Positions 10,273 to 25,200 of a DNA stretch of 64,000 bases are shown here, piece after piece. Within the stretch, counting starts at the first letter, position 1, and every line of letters starts with the position of its first letter. The stretch comes from Apostichopus japonicus (Eukaryota; Echinodermata; Holothuroidea; Aspidochirotida; Stichopodidae), in assembly GCF_037975245.1 (NCBI RefSeq), contig NC_092574.1:5076713-5140712 (forward strand), read 5' to 3'. The notes under the pieces are model-generated. The model did no database searches. It was not told the origin of the DNA and saw nothing but the letters and a program-made list of their open reading frames with translations. Made by a program: the position numbers and the translations under genes.

Positions 10273-13200
10273 TCAATCTTTTCTTGATTTCTGCCGTGGT
10301 GATTTCCTGCAGGTGAGACATGTAGAGTTTTGGATGAGACATTAGAATCTCCAAAGCACATGAATTGATGAAATACTTTCACAGCGAGAGCTATTTTAAA
10401 TGATAACCAGATCTGCTGATACCAATAAAAAAGGGGGGGGGGGGGGAAAGTCAGTATTAGCTCATATTCATCCATTTTAGCACCTACATTTGCAAATACA
10501 TCTCGATCATTTGAAACTACCTAGTCGAGACTAAGCAGTATTGGTTCTGTGATTCAATTTTTAGACTTCTTAAAGTTTCAGTCTAGAAGATGAAAAGGGG
10601 TTATTTTAAGACAAGTGATCCTTCAATGAAATTTGTTATCTTCTCTGTACCTTCTTGAGGGGGATGTTTATTATAACCATCTTTATAGGATTAATGTCTA
10701 TGTGTGGGTTTTAGTTCACTCGATCCAATAAGACCTTCATATATTGTCAATGTGTGGGTTTAAGTTCACTTTGTCCAATGAGACCTTCATATATTGTCAA
10801 TGTGTGGGTTTTTGTTCACTCGATCCAATAAGACCTTCATATATTGTCAATGTGTGGGTTTAAGTTCACTCTGTCCAATGAGACCTTCATATATTGTCTA
10901 TGTGTGGGCTTTAGTTCACTCTGTCCAATGAGACCTTCATATATTGTCTATGTGTGGGTCTTAGTTCACTTTGTCCAATGAGACATTCATATATTGTCTT
11001 TGTGTGAATTTTGGCTCACTCTGTCCAATAAGACCTTCATATATTGTCAATGTGTGGGTTTTAGTTCACTCTGTCCAATGAAACCTTCATATATTGTCAA
11101 TGTGTGGGTTTTAGTTCACTCTGTCCAATGAGACCTTCATATATTGTCAATGTGTGGGTTTTAGTTCACTCTGACCGATGAGACCTTCATATATTGTCTA
11201 TGTGTGGGTCTTAGTTCACTTTGTCCAAGGAGACCTTCATATATTGTCAATGTGTGGGTTTTAGTTCACTCTGACCAATGAGACCTTCATATATTGTCTA
11301 TGTGTGGGTCTTAGTTCACTTTGTCCAAGGAGACCTTCATATATTGTCAATATGTGGGTTTTAGTTCACTCTGACCAATGAGACCTTCATATATTGTCAA
11401 TGTGGGTTTTAGTTCACTCTGTCCAATGAGACCTTCATATATTGTCTATGTGTGGGTTTTAGTTCATTCTGACCTATGAGACCTTCATATATTGTCTATG
11501 TGTGGGTCTTAGTTCACTTTGTCCAATGAGACCTTCATATATTGTCTATGTGTTGGTTTTAGTTCACTCTGTCCAATGAGACCTTCATTTATTGTCCATG
11601 TGTGGGTTTTAGTTCACTCTGTCCAATGAGACCTTCACATATTGTCTTTGTGTGGGTTTTAGTTCACTCTGGCAAATGAGACCTTCATATATTGTCTGTG
11701 TGGGTTTTAGTTCACTCTGTCCAATGAGACCTTCATATATTGCCCATGTGTGGGTCTTAGTTCACTCTGTTCAATGAGACCTTCATATATTGTCTATGTG
11801 TGGGTTTTAGTTCACTCTGGCCAATGAGACCTTCATATATTGTCAATGTGTGGGTTTTAGTTCACTCTGTCCAATGAGACCTTCATATATTGTCCATGTG
11901 TGGGTTTTAGTTCACTCTGTCCAATGAGACCTTCATATATTGTCTATGTGTGGGTTTTAGTTCACTCTGTCCAATGTGACCTTCATATATTGCCCATGTG
12001 TGGGTCTTAGTTCACTCTGTCCAATGAGACCTTCATACATTGGCTTTGTGTGGGTTTTAGTTCACTCTGGCCAATGAGACCTTCATATATTGTCTATGTG
12101 TGGGTTTTAGTTCACTCTGTCCAATGAGACCTTCATATATTGTCCATGTGTGGGTTTTAGTTCACTCTGTCCAATGAGACCTTCATATATTGTTTATGTG
12201 TGGGTTTTAGTTCACTCTGGTCAATGAGACCTTCATATATTGCCTATGTGTGGGTCTTAGTTCACTCTGTCCAATGAGACCTTCATATATTGTCTATGTG
12301 TGGGTTTTAGTTCACTCTGTCCAATGAGACGTTCATATACTGTCTGTTCTTTCAATGCTTCCAGATGCTGTCCTATTGGCATACCTGAGTTTTGGACTTT
12401 CTCCCTTCTTTTCTTCTTCTGTCTTCTCCTCCTTTGCAGCTGCATCTGCTTCATCTTCTTCTTGCTAAATGACAAAAATTTAAAACCAAACCATAAATCT
12501 CAAATACGAAGTCAACTAAAGACAAAGGCAGGAAGTTAAAGCAAAACAAATATATCACAGATGCAACTATATAGATAGTTTGCTTGCAAGAAAAGATTTT
12601 CCAAATTCTTAATTAATATTAAACGAAAATTGTGACAATGACAAAAGGGTGAAAATACTTTGAAAATGAACTCAGACAGCTGTAGAATGGAATTTAATTT
12701 CTTTCAGATTCAAAGTAACTCTAAAAAGCAAAGTCGTCAAACCAAACGAGTGAGTGGTCCCGTACTTAGGTTGACGGGAAGGATACATTACCCAAAGATC
12801 TGATGCTTGAAATATATCTTTGTGTAACATATTCGCTTCTTCATCAGCTGTGTGTACTTACCGACGCTTCCTCTAGATCAGCCTTGGATGGCTTCTTCCT
12901 CTGCCGTACTCCTTCATCTTCTTCCTTCCCATCCTCCTCCTCCTCCTTCTTCTCCTCATCTTTGCCTCCATCCTCCTGCTTTCCTTTCTCCTCCTCATCA
13001 TCTGGAGTAGGCTCGTCTGTCTTCTTAGCATCAGTATCTTCCTCCTCCTCCTCGGAAGAACCACCCTGAAAGAGAAGGAGAGCCGAACACAATTAACATT
13101 TGACAATATCTAAGAAAGAATTGACCGAAAGAAACTATGAGCTGCAACCACCTTTTGATATTTCGATTTGGAATTTTTCAAAACATACACATTATCCTAG

Positions 13201-16200
13201 GCGGTTAAACATGAAGCATGCAACTGATTATGGCTCATAGGGCAAAGGAATAAGAATACCATAAACTGTTGTATTATTGATGCTTTCACAATCATAGGAG
13301 TGTTAGCTCAGTGGTTAACGCTGGTGCCTTTCAATCATAAGGTCCGGAGTTCGAGTCACTCCAAGATTAATGTATGTCCTCCAGTTACAGAGTTGTTGAC
13401 AATTGACAATTCATAATCATGGATGTTAAATATGAGTCTAAGAGACTGACTTCGGTCAGCTTGCGGCTTTGATAAGCCAATGATTGCTTCTTCGCAAGTT
13501 CCTGCTTGCAGGAGGATCTAAAAAACATACATACAACCTATCGATCCATGGTTCTTATCTGGTTAAGTCACTGATGGGCTTGCTCAAGCCACAAATTGCT
13601 CCATTAGAGATGCCAAAAACTATCTACAAGTACATAAAACAGCGTTCACATATCTCTTTCTCTTGTTTTGTAGACAGATCTGTTTGAGTTTCTATTAAAA
13701 TGTTTCAAGTGCAACTTGTCAAAATAATACTGCATTAATGGAAACAAGGTGAAGGGAGTATATTATTGTACTTCAGAAGTATGACCATAACAGATTCTGC
13801 ACAACCATGAAATCCAATAGCGATCGAATCTTTCGAAGAATCATTATTTTGAAATGAATTTGTAGAAATGATTCTAGCTATTGCAAATAACTGTTACTCA
13901 TGCATGACCTCCACAGACTGATTTTTCTCATTATATTTCACATCTTGATGATGACATTATATCATGTTTCAATTTTACTTACACTTCTGAGGCATATCCT
14001 AATACAGAGGAAGAGAGGTATGATGACCACGAGGCCAACCACCACCCACAACCACGGTTTCTCTTCTGTGGCATTCATGAAAGAGGTGACAACACTATCC
14101 TGTGAAGGAAAAATCAACAACAATTGAATGAATAATTCCATATCAATCATTCATAAACGTCTTCCAGTGGAAATGGAAACATTGAGAGTCATTTAGTCGT
14201 AAGTAGTTGAGATCTGATGTCCGCCTTTGTTTCATGTCTGCTACAGACAAAAGTGAAGAGGATCAGTACAGTGTAACGTACAGGACACCAGCAGCAGGGT
14301 CACACACATTCACAATCTGACAAAACTAATTGAACAATACTTCCAAATATCCTAGCAATGAAACTCTCATTATGATGCAAAAACAGACAGATAAACAAAC
14401 AACAACAACAACAAGCTTTTCCTTCGGTAGTAAACTTTCATGACCAATAGAGTAGCCCCTTTCTGATGTTGTTTTCTAATATTCCACTTAACTTATAATT
14501 ATTATTATTATTATTATGTGAGAGTGATTACCCCTGATGAGCCTCCTCCCTCCGCACGCTGGCGAATCTTCCAGGTGTCGGCCGCCCAGTTATCCGCTAC
14601 CTCTCTATCGGATGTGATGATAAAATTATCAAAGTATATATCGTCAGTCATTGACCACAGTTCTAGACCAATGGCTCCCTGCAAAGAAAATCAATTAAAA
14701 TATAAAAATATATAATATAAATACAATAAAATGAGACTAGTATTGCCTTCTAAAACCAAATGGAAGTTCTCAAAACAACAGGAAAAGAAGAAGAAAATTA
14801 ACAGTCTTAAAAACTAGATTTGGATGCACCCTTTATTAGAAATTTAATAATATTATAGGTCACAAAATTGACTGTAAATGGGTTAGAGTTAACAGGTTGC
14901 TAAGTAGGAGCAGTAATGTTGTTGATATAACCATAAAGATATCTTTAATGATACTGAGGGCAGGCTTTCCAATTATATTTACATATTTATATGGTGCAGT
15001 CAGGTGACAACTCAATGCCAAATACACCATCCCTTCTACAAGCCATTCAAAGTTTTCGCTGTTTGTAACTTAACACTAACTATATAAGAGACTGTAGTCT
15101 TCTCTGTATTACGATGATTCTTAACGTTACAACTGTTATCAACTTACTATACTGCTCATCCTGAAAGGCTCTAAATCTTCAAAGAAATCAGGGTTTGGTA
15201 TAATTTTAGCTGTCCATTCTCCTGAATAATCAGGATTATCAATCAACGCTGGCTTCCATTTGCCCTTAAAGTCGGGGTTATTGATCATGGGCGGTTCCCA
15301 CTCCCCGCATCCTGCCTCTTCGCAGAGAGGGTTACCTGTTTAAGAGGTGCAGAGAAGAAATAAAGAGGAGGGCCATCTTCTCCCTTTCACTGGGAAGAGG
15401 CAGCTATCTGCACGAGACTTTCTCCAGCGTCTGCCACTTGAAAATTCTACTAGCATCTTATATATTATCCAAATTCTTGACATGAAAAAAATGTCAAAAG
15501 AGATAAGCTTATGGTCACATATTGGGGGAGGGCTTATGACACATTCTAGAATGTTCTTTTTTTACCATCATCCAAGGTAACGTTTCCCGATAATCCATAT
15601 TAAAACATACCGTGTGATTGCTGAAGTAATGAGATGGGACCCAGTAAGCATAATAAGGTCCACATAATGAGATGGGACCCAGTAAGCATAATAAGGTCCA
15701 CATAATGAGATGGAACCCAGTAAGGTCCACATAAAGAGATGGTTCTCAAAAGGAACACTAGTTTCCATGTACTGAGGATGGTGCTCCCTGATAATGGTAA
15801 CTTCCAATTGAGATGGTGCTCTCAACAAAATGTAAATTTCACATGAGATGTTGCTTTATACAATTCCATGATGAGATGGTGACGTATAAAATCGTAACGA
15901 TAGCAAGATGATACTTACTTAGCTGTGGAGGTTCCCATTCACCATCCAATTCATCATCCCTACAGGAGAAAAAGGAACAATTTGTTACATCAATCATGAG
16001 AGCAAGTATATATAAATTCATTTCAATATGTGCATGTTCTGAAGTTGATGAAACTCAACAACATACGACATAGCTGGTTGCAGACCGACTCTGTATATTG
16101 TACAAGGCCTAACTGGAAATCTTAGGATCCTTCTAGTGAATTAAAGACTCACATCCAACAACACCAAAAAAATGTGGAAAAAAATGTAATTAGTTTCCTA

Positions 16201-19200
16201 CTTAGAAATGAGAAACGATTGATCCTACTAAGTTCAAGTAATAAAAGATTGTTGATATAAACAAGATACAGGTAAGCAGGTTGGACAGGTTTGATTCATG
16301 TTAATTTGATGTTACAATGTTAATTTCAATATGTGCATCCTCTGTACAAGCTCTCCCCCCCCCCTATGGATGGGGGGGAGAAAAATATAATTTGCAGCAC
16401 ATTCCCACCACAAAGCTAGCTGCAGACAGAAATGACATCTAGTGAAGACTTTAAAGGGAATACATCGACAGTTCTTTCGGGAAACCTCATAGGGTTGTTT
16501 CTTTCTCTCCTTGTGCCACAAAGAGAGAGAATAGAACACAAAAAAAATGCACAACCTGCTTTTCAACTAAGGAAGGATCATGTAGATGAAATGATTAAAT
16601 TAGCAGGCCTAAGCATACTGTGATACATAAGATGCAAGCACTCACCAATCATCTGGTTTCTCTGCATCAGGGTCATCAATAAACTCAGGTTCATGATCCA
16701 GCCAGCCATCCGGTTTGACAGCATCAGGGTCAGGGATCCTAGCAGGAGCATCCTCATCCCAGTCATCAGGTTTAACTGCATCAGGGTCAGGGATTCTGTG
16801 GAAAAACAAACAACACTGTAACGGAGTGCACTAGTATGCACCCCCTGCTGGGAAGCTTCCCCCTCCCTTCCCTCCCACCTATCACTCTTGGAGATGGAAT
16901 GGGAGACTGGACTGTACCTGATGCAAGAATAGTACAGCAACAATAACCAAATACTGTACATACAAATACACATTTCAGCGATGTGATGAAAGTTTTGTGT
17001 ATATAGAAAGGGGGGGGGGTTGGAGAATGAATGAAAAAGACAACCTAAGAATCAAAGATGCTTTCAGTTATTGTAAAACCTCCCCAAGGCCACCTATCAC
17101 AGCACAAAACAACAAGACAAATAACAGGATACTGGCACAGAAACGATGCTGGCAAGGAGATACTGGAGAACAAAAAGCAACACCGGTGAAAGAACAGTTA
17201 CTGAACTTGTACTTGAGACCAAGTTAGCCGTTGGGCAAGTCTTACGTAAATACCTGTTTGCTTCAATTTCCTTGTGTCTGTTTGAGAAACAGACAACATT
17301 TGTTGTTATATTGCGGAAAGTATATTGAAATAAATGTTGGCCAAAAAATTTTAAAAAATAAAATAGTCTTACGTAAATACTCATTCACAGATTTTAGTCA
17401 AACTTACTTCTTTCTGTCATCCCAGTCATCTGGTTTCCTATCATTTGGGTCAGCGATTTCAGCCGGTGGGTTGACTGGTGGGCTAAATGATTAAATACAA
17501 GCAGGGATGAATAATGTTTAAGTGCAAAGGTTTCCATTACTAAAACTATAAATCCTATTGAACTTTCAACTTGACACTCTGACCCTCCGAACTATACATC
17601 AGACATCAAGAAGTATCAAGTCAGACAAATTCAAAAATGAGGGCAGCAATAATAAATGAATAATCAATTTTTCACTGTCTGACAATTATATGGAGCAATG
17701 GATGTCGATGACCTTTGAACCCCGAATTTGCTTCCAAAAGGTGCTAATGTGATAACTAAGAAATGCCATCCAATTTATTTCAGGTCTGAGAGGCATTAAC
17801 AGAAACTGGCAACAAGCTGAACTCAATAATGGAAAAAAAAAAAAAAAAAAAAAATTCTCTTACGTGAAATCCGTCAGCAAGCTGCCCGAGCTGACACTCT
17901 TCTGATCAACCAGAATCTCGTAGCTGTTGTCTGGTCGAATAACTATCAAAGAAAGGGAAGACACAAAATAACCACCAAATAATAAATGGTTTTTCCCCCA
18001 TTTTTGTGCTTACTTTTTATGAGAGGTAGTGAGTGCAAAACTGGTATATGGGCGGTGGACAAGTTATTTACCTCAAATACAACAAAGGAGAGTGTTATTT
18101 TTGATGGGCACGGCATTATCATTTAATTTATTGCTCAATTTAAAGTGTGTCAACTTTAATCCCTTAAAAGGATTGTCTGGTGGCCCAAAGAAGTTACCTT
18201 AAAAGATATTAAATAATTTTCCAAACAAGTTGTCAAAGTATGAGAACGCTAATGTTGCGTTTGACAGAGAAACAATTTTTTAATCATTATGGATAGAGAT
18301 TTCAAATATGATTTGAACAGTACAATACGTGACGTCAGCTCTGCCATAGCAGATTGCGTCATAACCCACCCTCCCCACAGTACCTATACGGTAATCACAA
18401 CAAAAACCGCGTTTGTATACAGATAATTTTCTTCTTTAATTTGAGGTGAAATTTCTTAGAAATTAGATATGTTTTCAAAAACTCCTTAAGCCACCATGTA
18501 TTAGATCGGTGGTTCCGTGGTCTTTGTGTAACACAAGGTTAATTTTAACAGCAGACTCTTCGTTGTTTAGGCTTTACATCGCGCTATCCAGCTCCAATGC
18601 GAAGAATGTTCGCATGTAGGCTATACTCAAACCTTGACAATCGGACAGTTCTGCGAAGCCTAAGCTTCTCAGTGCTACATTCTGCTCTGACAACGATTCC
18701 GATAAATTTCTTCTATAATTTCTGGTGAAATTTCTTATAAATTAGATATGATTTAAAAAACTCCTTAAGCCACCATATGTAGTAGATCGGTGGTTTCGCG
18801 GTCTTTGTGTAACGGGTAAGTTTTAACAGCAGACTCTTCGTTGTTTATGCATTGAGATATCCAGCTCCAGCGCAGAGAATGTTCGCGTGTATAGGCTACT
18901 CTAACGTTTACAATCGGATAGTACTGCGGAGCCTAAGCATCTCGGTGCTACATTCTGCTCTTTCGGTGTAAACTAATACTCTTCAAGTTTCATTTTACTG
19001 TTTTTGATCTATGAATTTTATTTCAGCGATTTCAAAGAACAGTTTATGAACTGAGGTTTGAGTGTACTATGTGCAACGCTATAGAAGTACACCAACTGGG
19101 CATCGTATAATATACGTTCGCGAGTATGTACGTTATATATCTTAGGCAATCCAATGTCCTTACACGTGAGTTTATTTGCTGCGGAAATGGGAGTGCTAAC

Positions 19201-22200
19201 TTCAAGTCACCTGTTTTGCCTATTTGCAAGCACTACGTCAATCACCATATTGAAGCGTTCGAACAAACGGTACTTTTGGTGAGAAACTGGTGAATTTGAA
19301 AACCAGAACAAGAAGAAAACGACGAATGGGGACAATTTTTACATGGTTTGAAAGAGAAATATAATAACTACAAGGACAATGTATCAAATTCTTTCACCAT
19401 ACAATTCCTTTAATTTGTTCTTGTGTTTCATATAAACAATTAACTGCAAAATATAATATTAGTAGCAACATACAGGAGGGAAGTGCAACTGGCTCCCTTC
19501 AAAGATTCACCACTCCCATACAGAAATAACAACAGAGGGAACGGAAAAAACAAAACAAGAAAACAAAAACTTACTCAAGGTGAACAAATGACTCTTCTTG
19601 TCAGTAAATACATGGCTGAATCCAGTTGGTTTCTTGGCATGTTTCTCCTGCAAATTCAATATCAAATAGTAACTAACTATGATAGGTTCATATGGACAGG
19701 TAACTAATATGAAGTTAGGTGCACACTTCCCTTCATACTTAAAATTTGAATGTCTGTTTATACTGAACATGCTGCTCCTGCTGAGACAGGGTGGAAATGG
19801 AGCGGGGAGCGGAGGGAAGAGGGGGGGGTACTGCATTTACTTTCATTTCATGTTACCAGATTCCTATGGTAGTGGACTTTCAGTGCTACTGATATTTGTG
19901 GTAGGTTTATATCAAACTGGGGAAAGATTTGTCAAAGATCCAACAAAGTCAAAGATATCAAACATACTTGGTGAGATTTCTGTGTTAGATGTTATAAGCT
20001 TCAGTATTATCCAACTTTGTGATATATACATTGAACAATTAACCTTTTTTTGTCATCATTAACATGTTTTTGCACTGAATCTTAAGAATATAAGTACATA
20101 CATCAACAATCTGGTAATTCCTGTCAATATTTGTGGGTTGCATCAGATTTGTTTTATGTTTTGCATTTTCATTGTTGTCTGTTTGTTGTTGTTTACAACA
20201 TCTCCATGGTTACAATGCACACTTTCGCTGGGTCAAAGGTCAACATTAAAATTTGACATGAGTGATGACATACAGAGTAATGACATACAGAGGTCACATG
20301 GCCTTGACCGACTTATTTACTGATAGAATACAAATTTCCTGGCCTGTTTGCTAAGATAGCAAACATTACACCACAGTCGAGAAATAATGAAAAATCAAAT
20401 ACTCTACCTCATATTTTCCACTGGTGGGGTTCTTGTGTTGGAAAATGAAGTGAAGCTGCAAAATATAATGAAAAGTGACAAAGAGTCATGTAAAGTGACC
20501 ACATACGAAGGACAACGAATTTAGATTTTTCGAAAGGAGACGTCCTACACTTGCGGTTTGAAGAGTTTCATACTCACCACCTATGGGGACTGAGCTACGA
20601 CACACAAGACCACCTTTCAGCAGAATTTGGCTCATAATGCACAAAGGTTACTCGTGACTATGGACTTGATGTCAACAAAAGGAACTTAATATTATATTTG
20701 TCCGTAAGCTCCATAAACTATTGGTAGATTTTTCCGACATAGGATAAAAAGGTGCGACACACCAAAAAGTGTTTATGTTGTCTTTATTCACTTGCAGTTT
20801 CAGATCTATTTTGATGTACAATAATTCTTGTACTGCTTTACTGAGTAAATCTTTTCTTTTTGTAAATGACCAACTTCCCTGTTCAGACTTCAAATACTTC
20901 AAGGAAAATAAAAATATCCACTCAAGTTTTGTTCTTAATGTAGCTGTTTGTACTATTTCTGCCTACATTTTAATAATATAATCTCACTTCAACACATTTC
21001 AATAGCAGGACCAAAAAAGTTTTGACATCAACTTTTTTTTTTCCACAGTATTAATTTAAAGTACCGTAACACATAATACAAAAGAATCAGCAAAAAACTT
21101 ACATAAGAAGCTGACATAAAAAAATTATAATAGTTGTTAAGGTTACTCAAATTGTTGTTTTGCTTAGATATAAAATAGTGAAGGTCAAGTCGAAAGCGAA
21201 ACTTAAAATAAAATTCGTGCGCATCTGGTATTTTGTTATTCAACCTAGTATAAATATATTTTTTAGCATGCAAAATTAAAAAGTTCACAGGATTACCCAT
21301 ATCATCAAAATCACCAAAACAAATATTGGTCAAATTAAAAGTTTTGACATCAACTAATCATGAGAATTTCAAATTTGCATTGCAGCATGTGACTAACACT
21401 AGGATGAAGGGCCTTAAAGAATGGAGCTGAATTAATTACTTGCATACATCTCCATTTTGTTACACAAACTCAGGAGAGGATACTCTAATCTGCTGAAGAC
21501 TTTTAAAATCTTCTAAGAAATATTCAAGAGAGTTTCTAAAATATATCTGCACATTCAAGACCAAAACGAGAACAGATGCTCTAATTTTTACTTTACCTTC
21601 GAATCGGCACCACACTTGTCTGGTCCAAACATGATAGAATATCTAGTCTTGTCTTGAAATGAGTCCTGTGAAGATATGATATTCACACAGAATGCATTTT
21701 AGCCAGAAGTTACAGTAGAGGCTAACAGGTTTGAGTTTCTTGTTAACTTATAAGCTGCATTCAAGACAATATATCCACCAGTCAAATGATTAGTCAACTT
21801 GATAAGTCATATTATACTATACAGTAACCACCCAAGCTGTTTCTGCCAAAGTTGGGCCCTTTTCTGTAAAAGTTTATCTTCATTTCTTGAGTTTCCCTCA
21901 TACAGTTCAAGATTCCAATGGCTGAATTGTCTCTGACTTAATCTCCACTGATAAAGAAACCTTACACTCCTTCCCATCCGACACCACTGTCAATGTAGTC
22001 TTATAGGCACAAAAGCAACATTGTTAAATATTTTGTATCATTCTAACGTAGTATATCATTCTACCCATCTCCTGCTGCCCAATGGCCCCCCCCCCCTCCC
22101 CTCCCTTCTGACCTCATACTTGGTTGATCTCATTAGCCCCTAAATCTGAAAAGGTATAAAATACACCAATATTCCACAATCCTTTGGGTTACATGAGTTT

Positions 22201-25200
22201 TCAGTTTCACAATTTTTCCAATAATATTTTATACTAAAAGCCCTTTAACATTGTAGGTTACAAGATTGAATAGTCAATTTTCAATTCCATAAGCAAGTTA
22301 CAGGAGACACAAACCAACTATCAAATGATACTTTAAATGTAGAGATCTTTGTTATATACAACTTCCCCAAACAGCTAATGAAAGTCTCGTTCTTCTGTCT
22401 GGGAAATCTTATAGTTTAAAAGTTGTGTCATAGTGCCGCCACTAGGACCTGAAATCTTGCACTTCTCTCTGCTTTGCATTTACATATTGTCATAAAATAT
22501 CAATCTAGAATATTACCAGTATTGACACTGAAACCAATCACATTATTGGGTCATGTTTACGGGCTTCAAAGTTTTTTAGATTTATCATTTGTAAAACCCA
22601 CCCAACTCAATTACAGAAAGTAAAAGATTTTAATAAATTAGAGAGATTCCTAAGCCAGTTTTAAAGACAGGTGGACGGATGAGTTCATGTTTAGACTTGC
22701 TCAAGTCTCCAGCCTGTTGTGTGAAGGAACATTAAACCTGTGATATCTCCCTAAGTGGAATAAGAATTTACAAAGCTGTCACCACTGACACATAGACCAA
22801 TGATGAATGGTTGGGTTTGTGTCTCCTTTGTTGAAAAGTTGAAATTTTTCAATGTGCATTTTGGCTTACATATGTAACACAAGCAGGGTTGTAGCTAGGA
22901 TTTTGCAGGTGGCGGTTGAATTTTCTGGAATGGCGGTTGCCTGCGAATTCCGCTTCCTGGGGGAGGGGTATAAGGAGGGGGTGTCCTCCTCCCAATTTGA
23001 ATTTTTTTCCCTTATGTACAGTGCTCAAATGCAAAATGGTGACTTATATGGCCATAATTTGAGGCATACACATTCCACTACTTCAGACCATTATTTTCAT
23101 GACACTATTTACTGAATTTTGTACCGGTCGATCACAAGCGCGAGTGCCGGTCGGTATTAGAAAATTTTACTGGGAGTACCGGTCGGCAAACGTTAGTGCT
23201 GGCCAAATCCGACCGGCGTAGCTACAACACTGAACACAAGTAAGGGAAAGGTGTTTACATGAGGATATGTTGAAGAATCGAATCAACTTCACTTGTTCTT
23301 TGAGAGTGAACATTCATTTGATGAAAAAGTCTTGGATGCTGTCTTAGTAATTAATTAGTTAATATTAATTATTTAATAAATTAGTTAATTAATTGCAAAC
23401 CCATGTTGGATAATGATCAGTCAGTTTGGTAAAACTTAACAATTAAATGCAAAGAGGCTGCTTTAAAACCTAAGTATAGAGTGAAACTCACAACTACACA
23501 AACATACTTTTATTCATATGATCTATCATCGTTTTACCCTTTGATCTCATTCGATCTAATCCTGATTTCTTCCGAAAATTATCCTGACAGAAACAGGGGT
23601 ATCCCGTGGTTAAAACGAATCATCCTATCCTCTCCCCTCCCCCTCCCATCCTATCCCCATTCAGACATCATGCCACTGGAATCATATTAAACCTACCAGG
23701 TCTGGTTGTCCAGCCAAGAGTTTAAGGTATGCTCCACCACATTCCATGCCATTCTGAAACTTGACTTCATACCTAAGGAAAGTAAAAACAATATCGATGA
23801 AATTAAAAACAATTCAACAGAATTCATCAATCATCCCTCCCCCTCCCCCAACAAAAAAATACAACAACATTTTGCATTGAGTTAAATAGTTTGAAGTCAG
23901 AGTAAAATAATCTTTTGAACTTTGAACAACATTGGTATAATCTATTGCAAGTGCTGAGCAAGGTAAATGGAAGATGGCCAAGTGATTACTTCACATTGCT
24001 TTCAAAGCTATGACAATTTCTTTGACCAGTGCGAAAACTATATACATGATTTAATGTTACTTGTGGCTAAAATATAACGCTTGGAATATTTTATTTCAAA
24101 AATTGTCTGTCTGATTTCAATTCATTTGATCAGTTACAGACAGCCCAAGAAAACCAATAGTATGATATTCTTGCCAGATACTCAAACTAGAATACAACTA
24201 TATATATTTCAGATCAGAGTATACATCAATAGTTCTATACATGCAATCATGACCTAGGTGTACTCTAATAAAACAGAAAGCATACCACACCCCACCTCAT
24301 GGACCACTATTCTTCGGATTAAGCATTTATTTTGTAATCGTCTTAGTCTTAAACACTAAGACAAGAAGTACACAGAACCATTTCATCAGAATGGCAATGC
24401 TTGGAGGTTCTTCTGTGCTGATGTAAGGACTAAATATCTTACCTTGGAAATAAATTTGTTTTTCTTTCTTCATATAAAATCATTTTGACCGTACATGTTC
24501 CAGCAAAGTAATAAATCTTCATACGATGGTCACCCTGAGTATTAACCAGCCTGCACCCTTTGAATTCAATTCTTAGTTTACAACCCAAGGCATTACATAC
24601 ACAAACACGCACTGTAAACACAGACACACATATATAATCCGCCATGATTCCATTAACTATTGTCATATGCTGAAGGAACAAATTTGTACTTCTGGTTCTA
24701 AATCCTCTGTTAGTTAGAACTTATCCAATACATCCTCAACTTACTGTGCAATCAGAGGTTCCTCTTCAAATTCAAACAGAGTGTCCAGGTTCACTGCAAT
24801 AGCATGATGCTTCGCTTTAGACTGGAAAAGAATGGGAGAAGTTTCTTCTCATTTTAGCCTCTAATCAGGACAGCAGTAAGATTATGAACTCATAAGATTA
24901 ATTGAAGAGAAAAAGATGATAATCAACATTACACGGATCACAAATTCTGTTTTACCAGTTTTGAAGGTTCTCAATTTTGTCTCATAAATGATATGGTTCC
25001 AGTGTAATGACGTACATTTTTACACTTGTATAGCAACTTGCCTTTGCCCATTTTGTATAGCATTCTAAATTATTCCTTGTTTAAGGAGAATATTAGTTCA
25101 AACTACAGTACCGCTTTTAAGTAAATTGGAAGAGATTAGCGCGATTCAGCGCAAAACGCAGCTTAACTGTACTTAACCGCGCTCCAAATAAAGGAACGCG

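Noticed and set aside
10208-10306. 33-codon open block in another frame ([16 protein letters not shown]…) with acceptor and GTGTGT donor
   Set aside because: It shares the acceptor with the calnexin last exon. In the frame dictated by the calnexin phase the same bases encode [10 protein letters not shown] and stop, which fits the known tail; the other frame has no homology support.
10694-12346. CRISPR-like array
   Set aside because: The whole 50-bp unit is repeated with no unique spacers, and the genome is animal.
12333-12384. Unspliced continuation of calnexin exon 16 into the minisatellite
   Set aside because: Kept only as a possible isoform; the spliced version matches the conserved basic C-terminus and the expected length.
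12844-13106. Arg-rich, Glu-rich and Ser-rich frames on both strands
   Set aside because: They are shadows of the calnexin acidic-tail exon (GAG/GAA-rich), apart from the one true frame.
13297-13363. A functional tRNA gene
   Set aside because: The anticodon arm is irregular and the sequence continues into a SINE-like body, so it is a tRNA-derived SINE head.
15515-15828. Frames with repeated '[11 protein letters not shown]' peptides
   Set aside because: Translation of the 38-bp tandem repeat in a calnexin intron.
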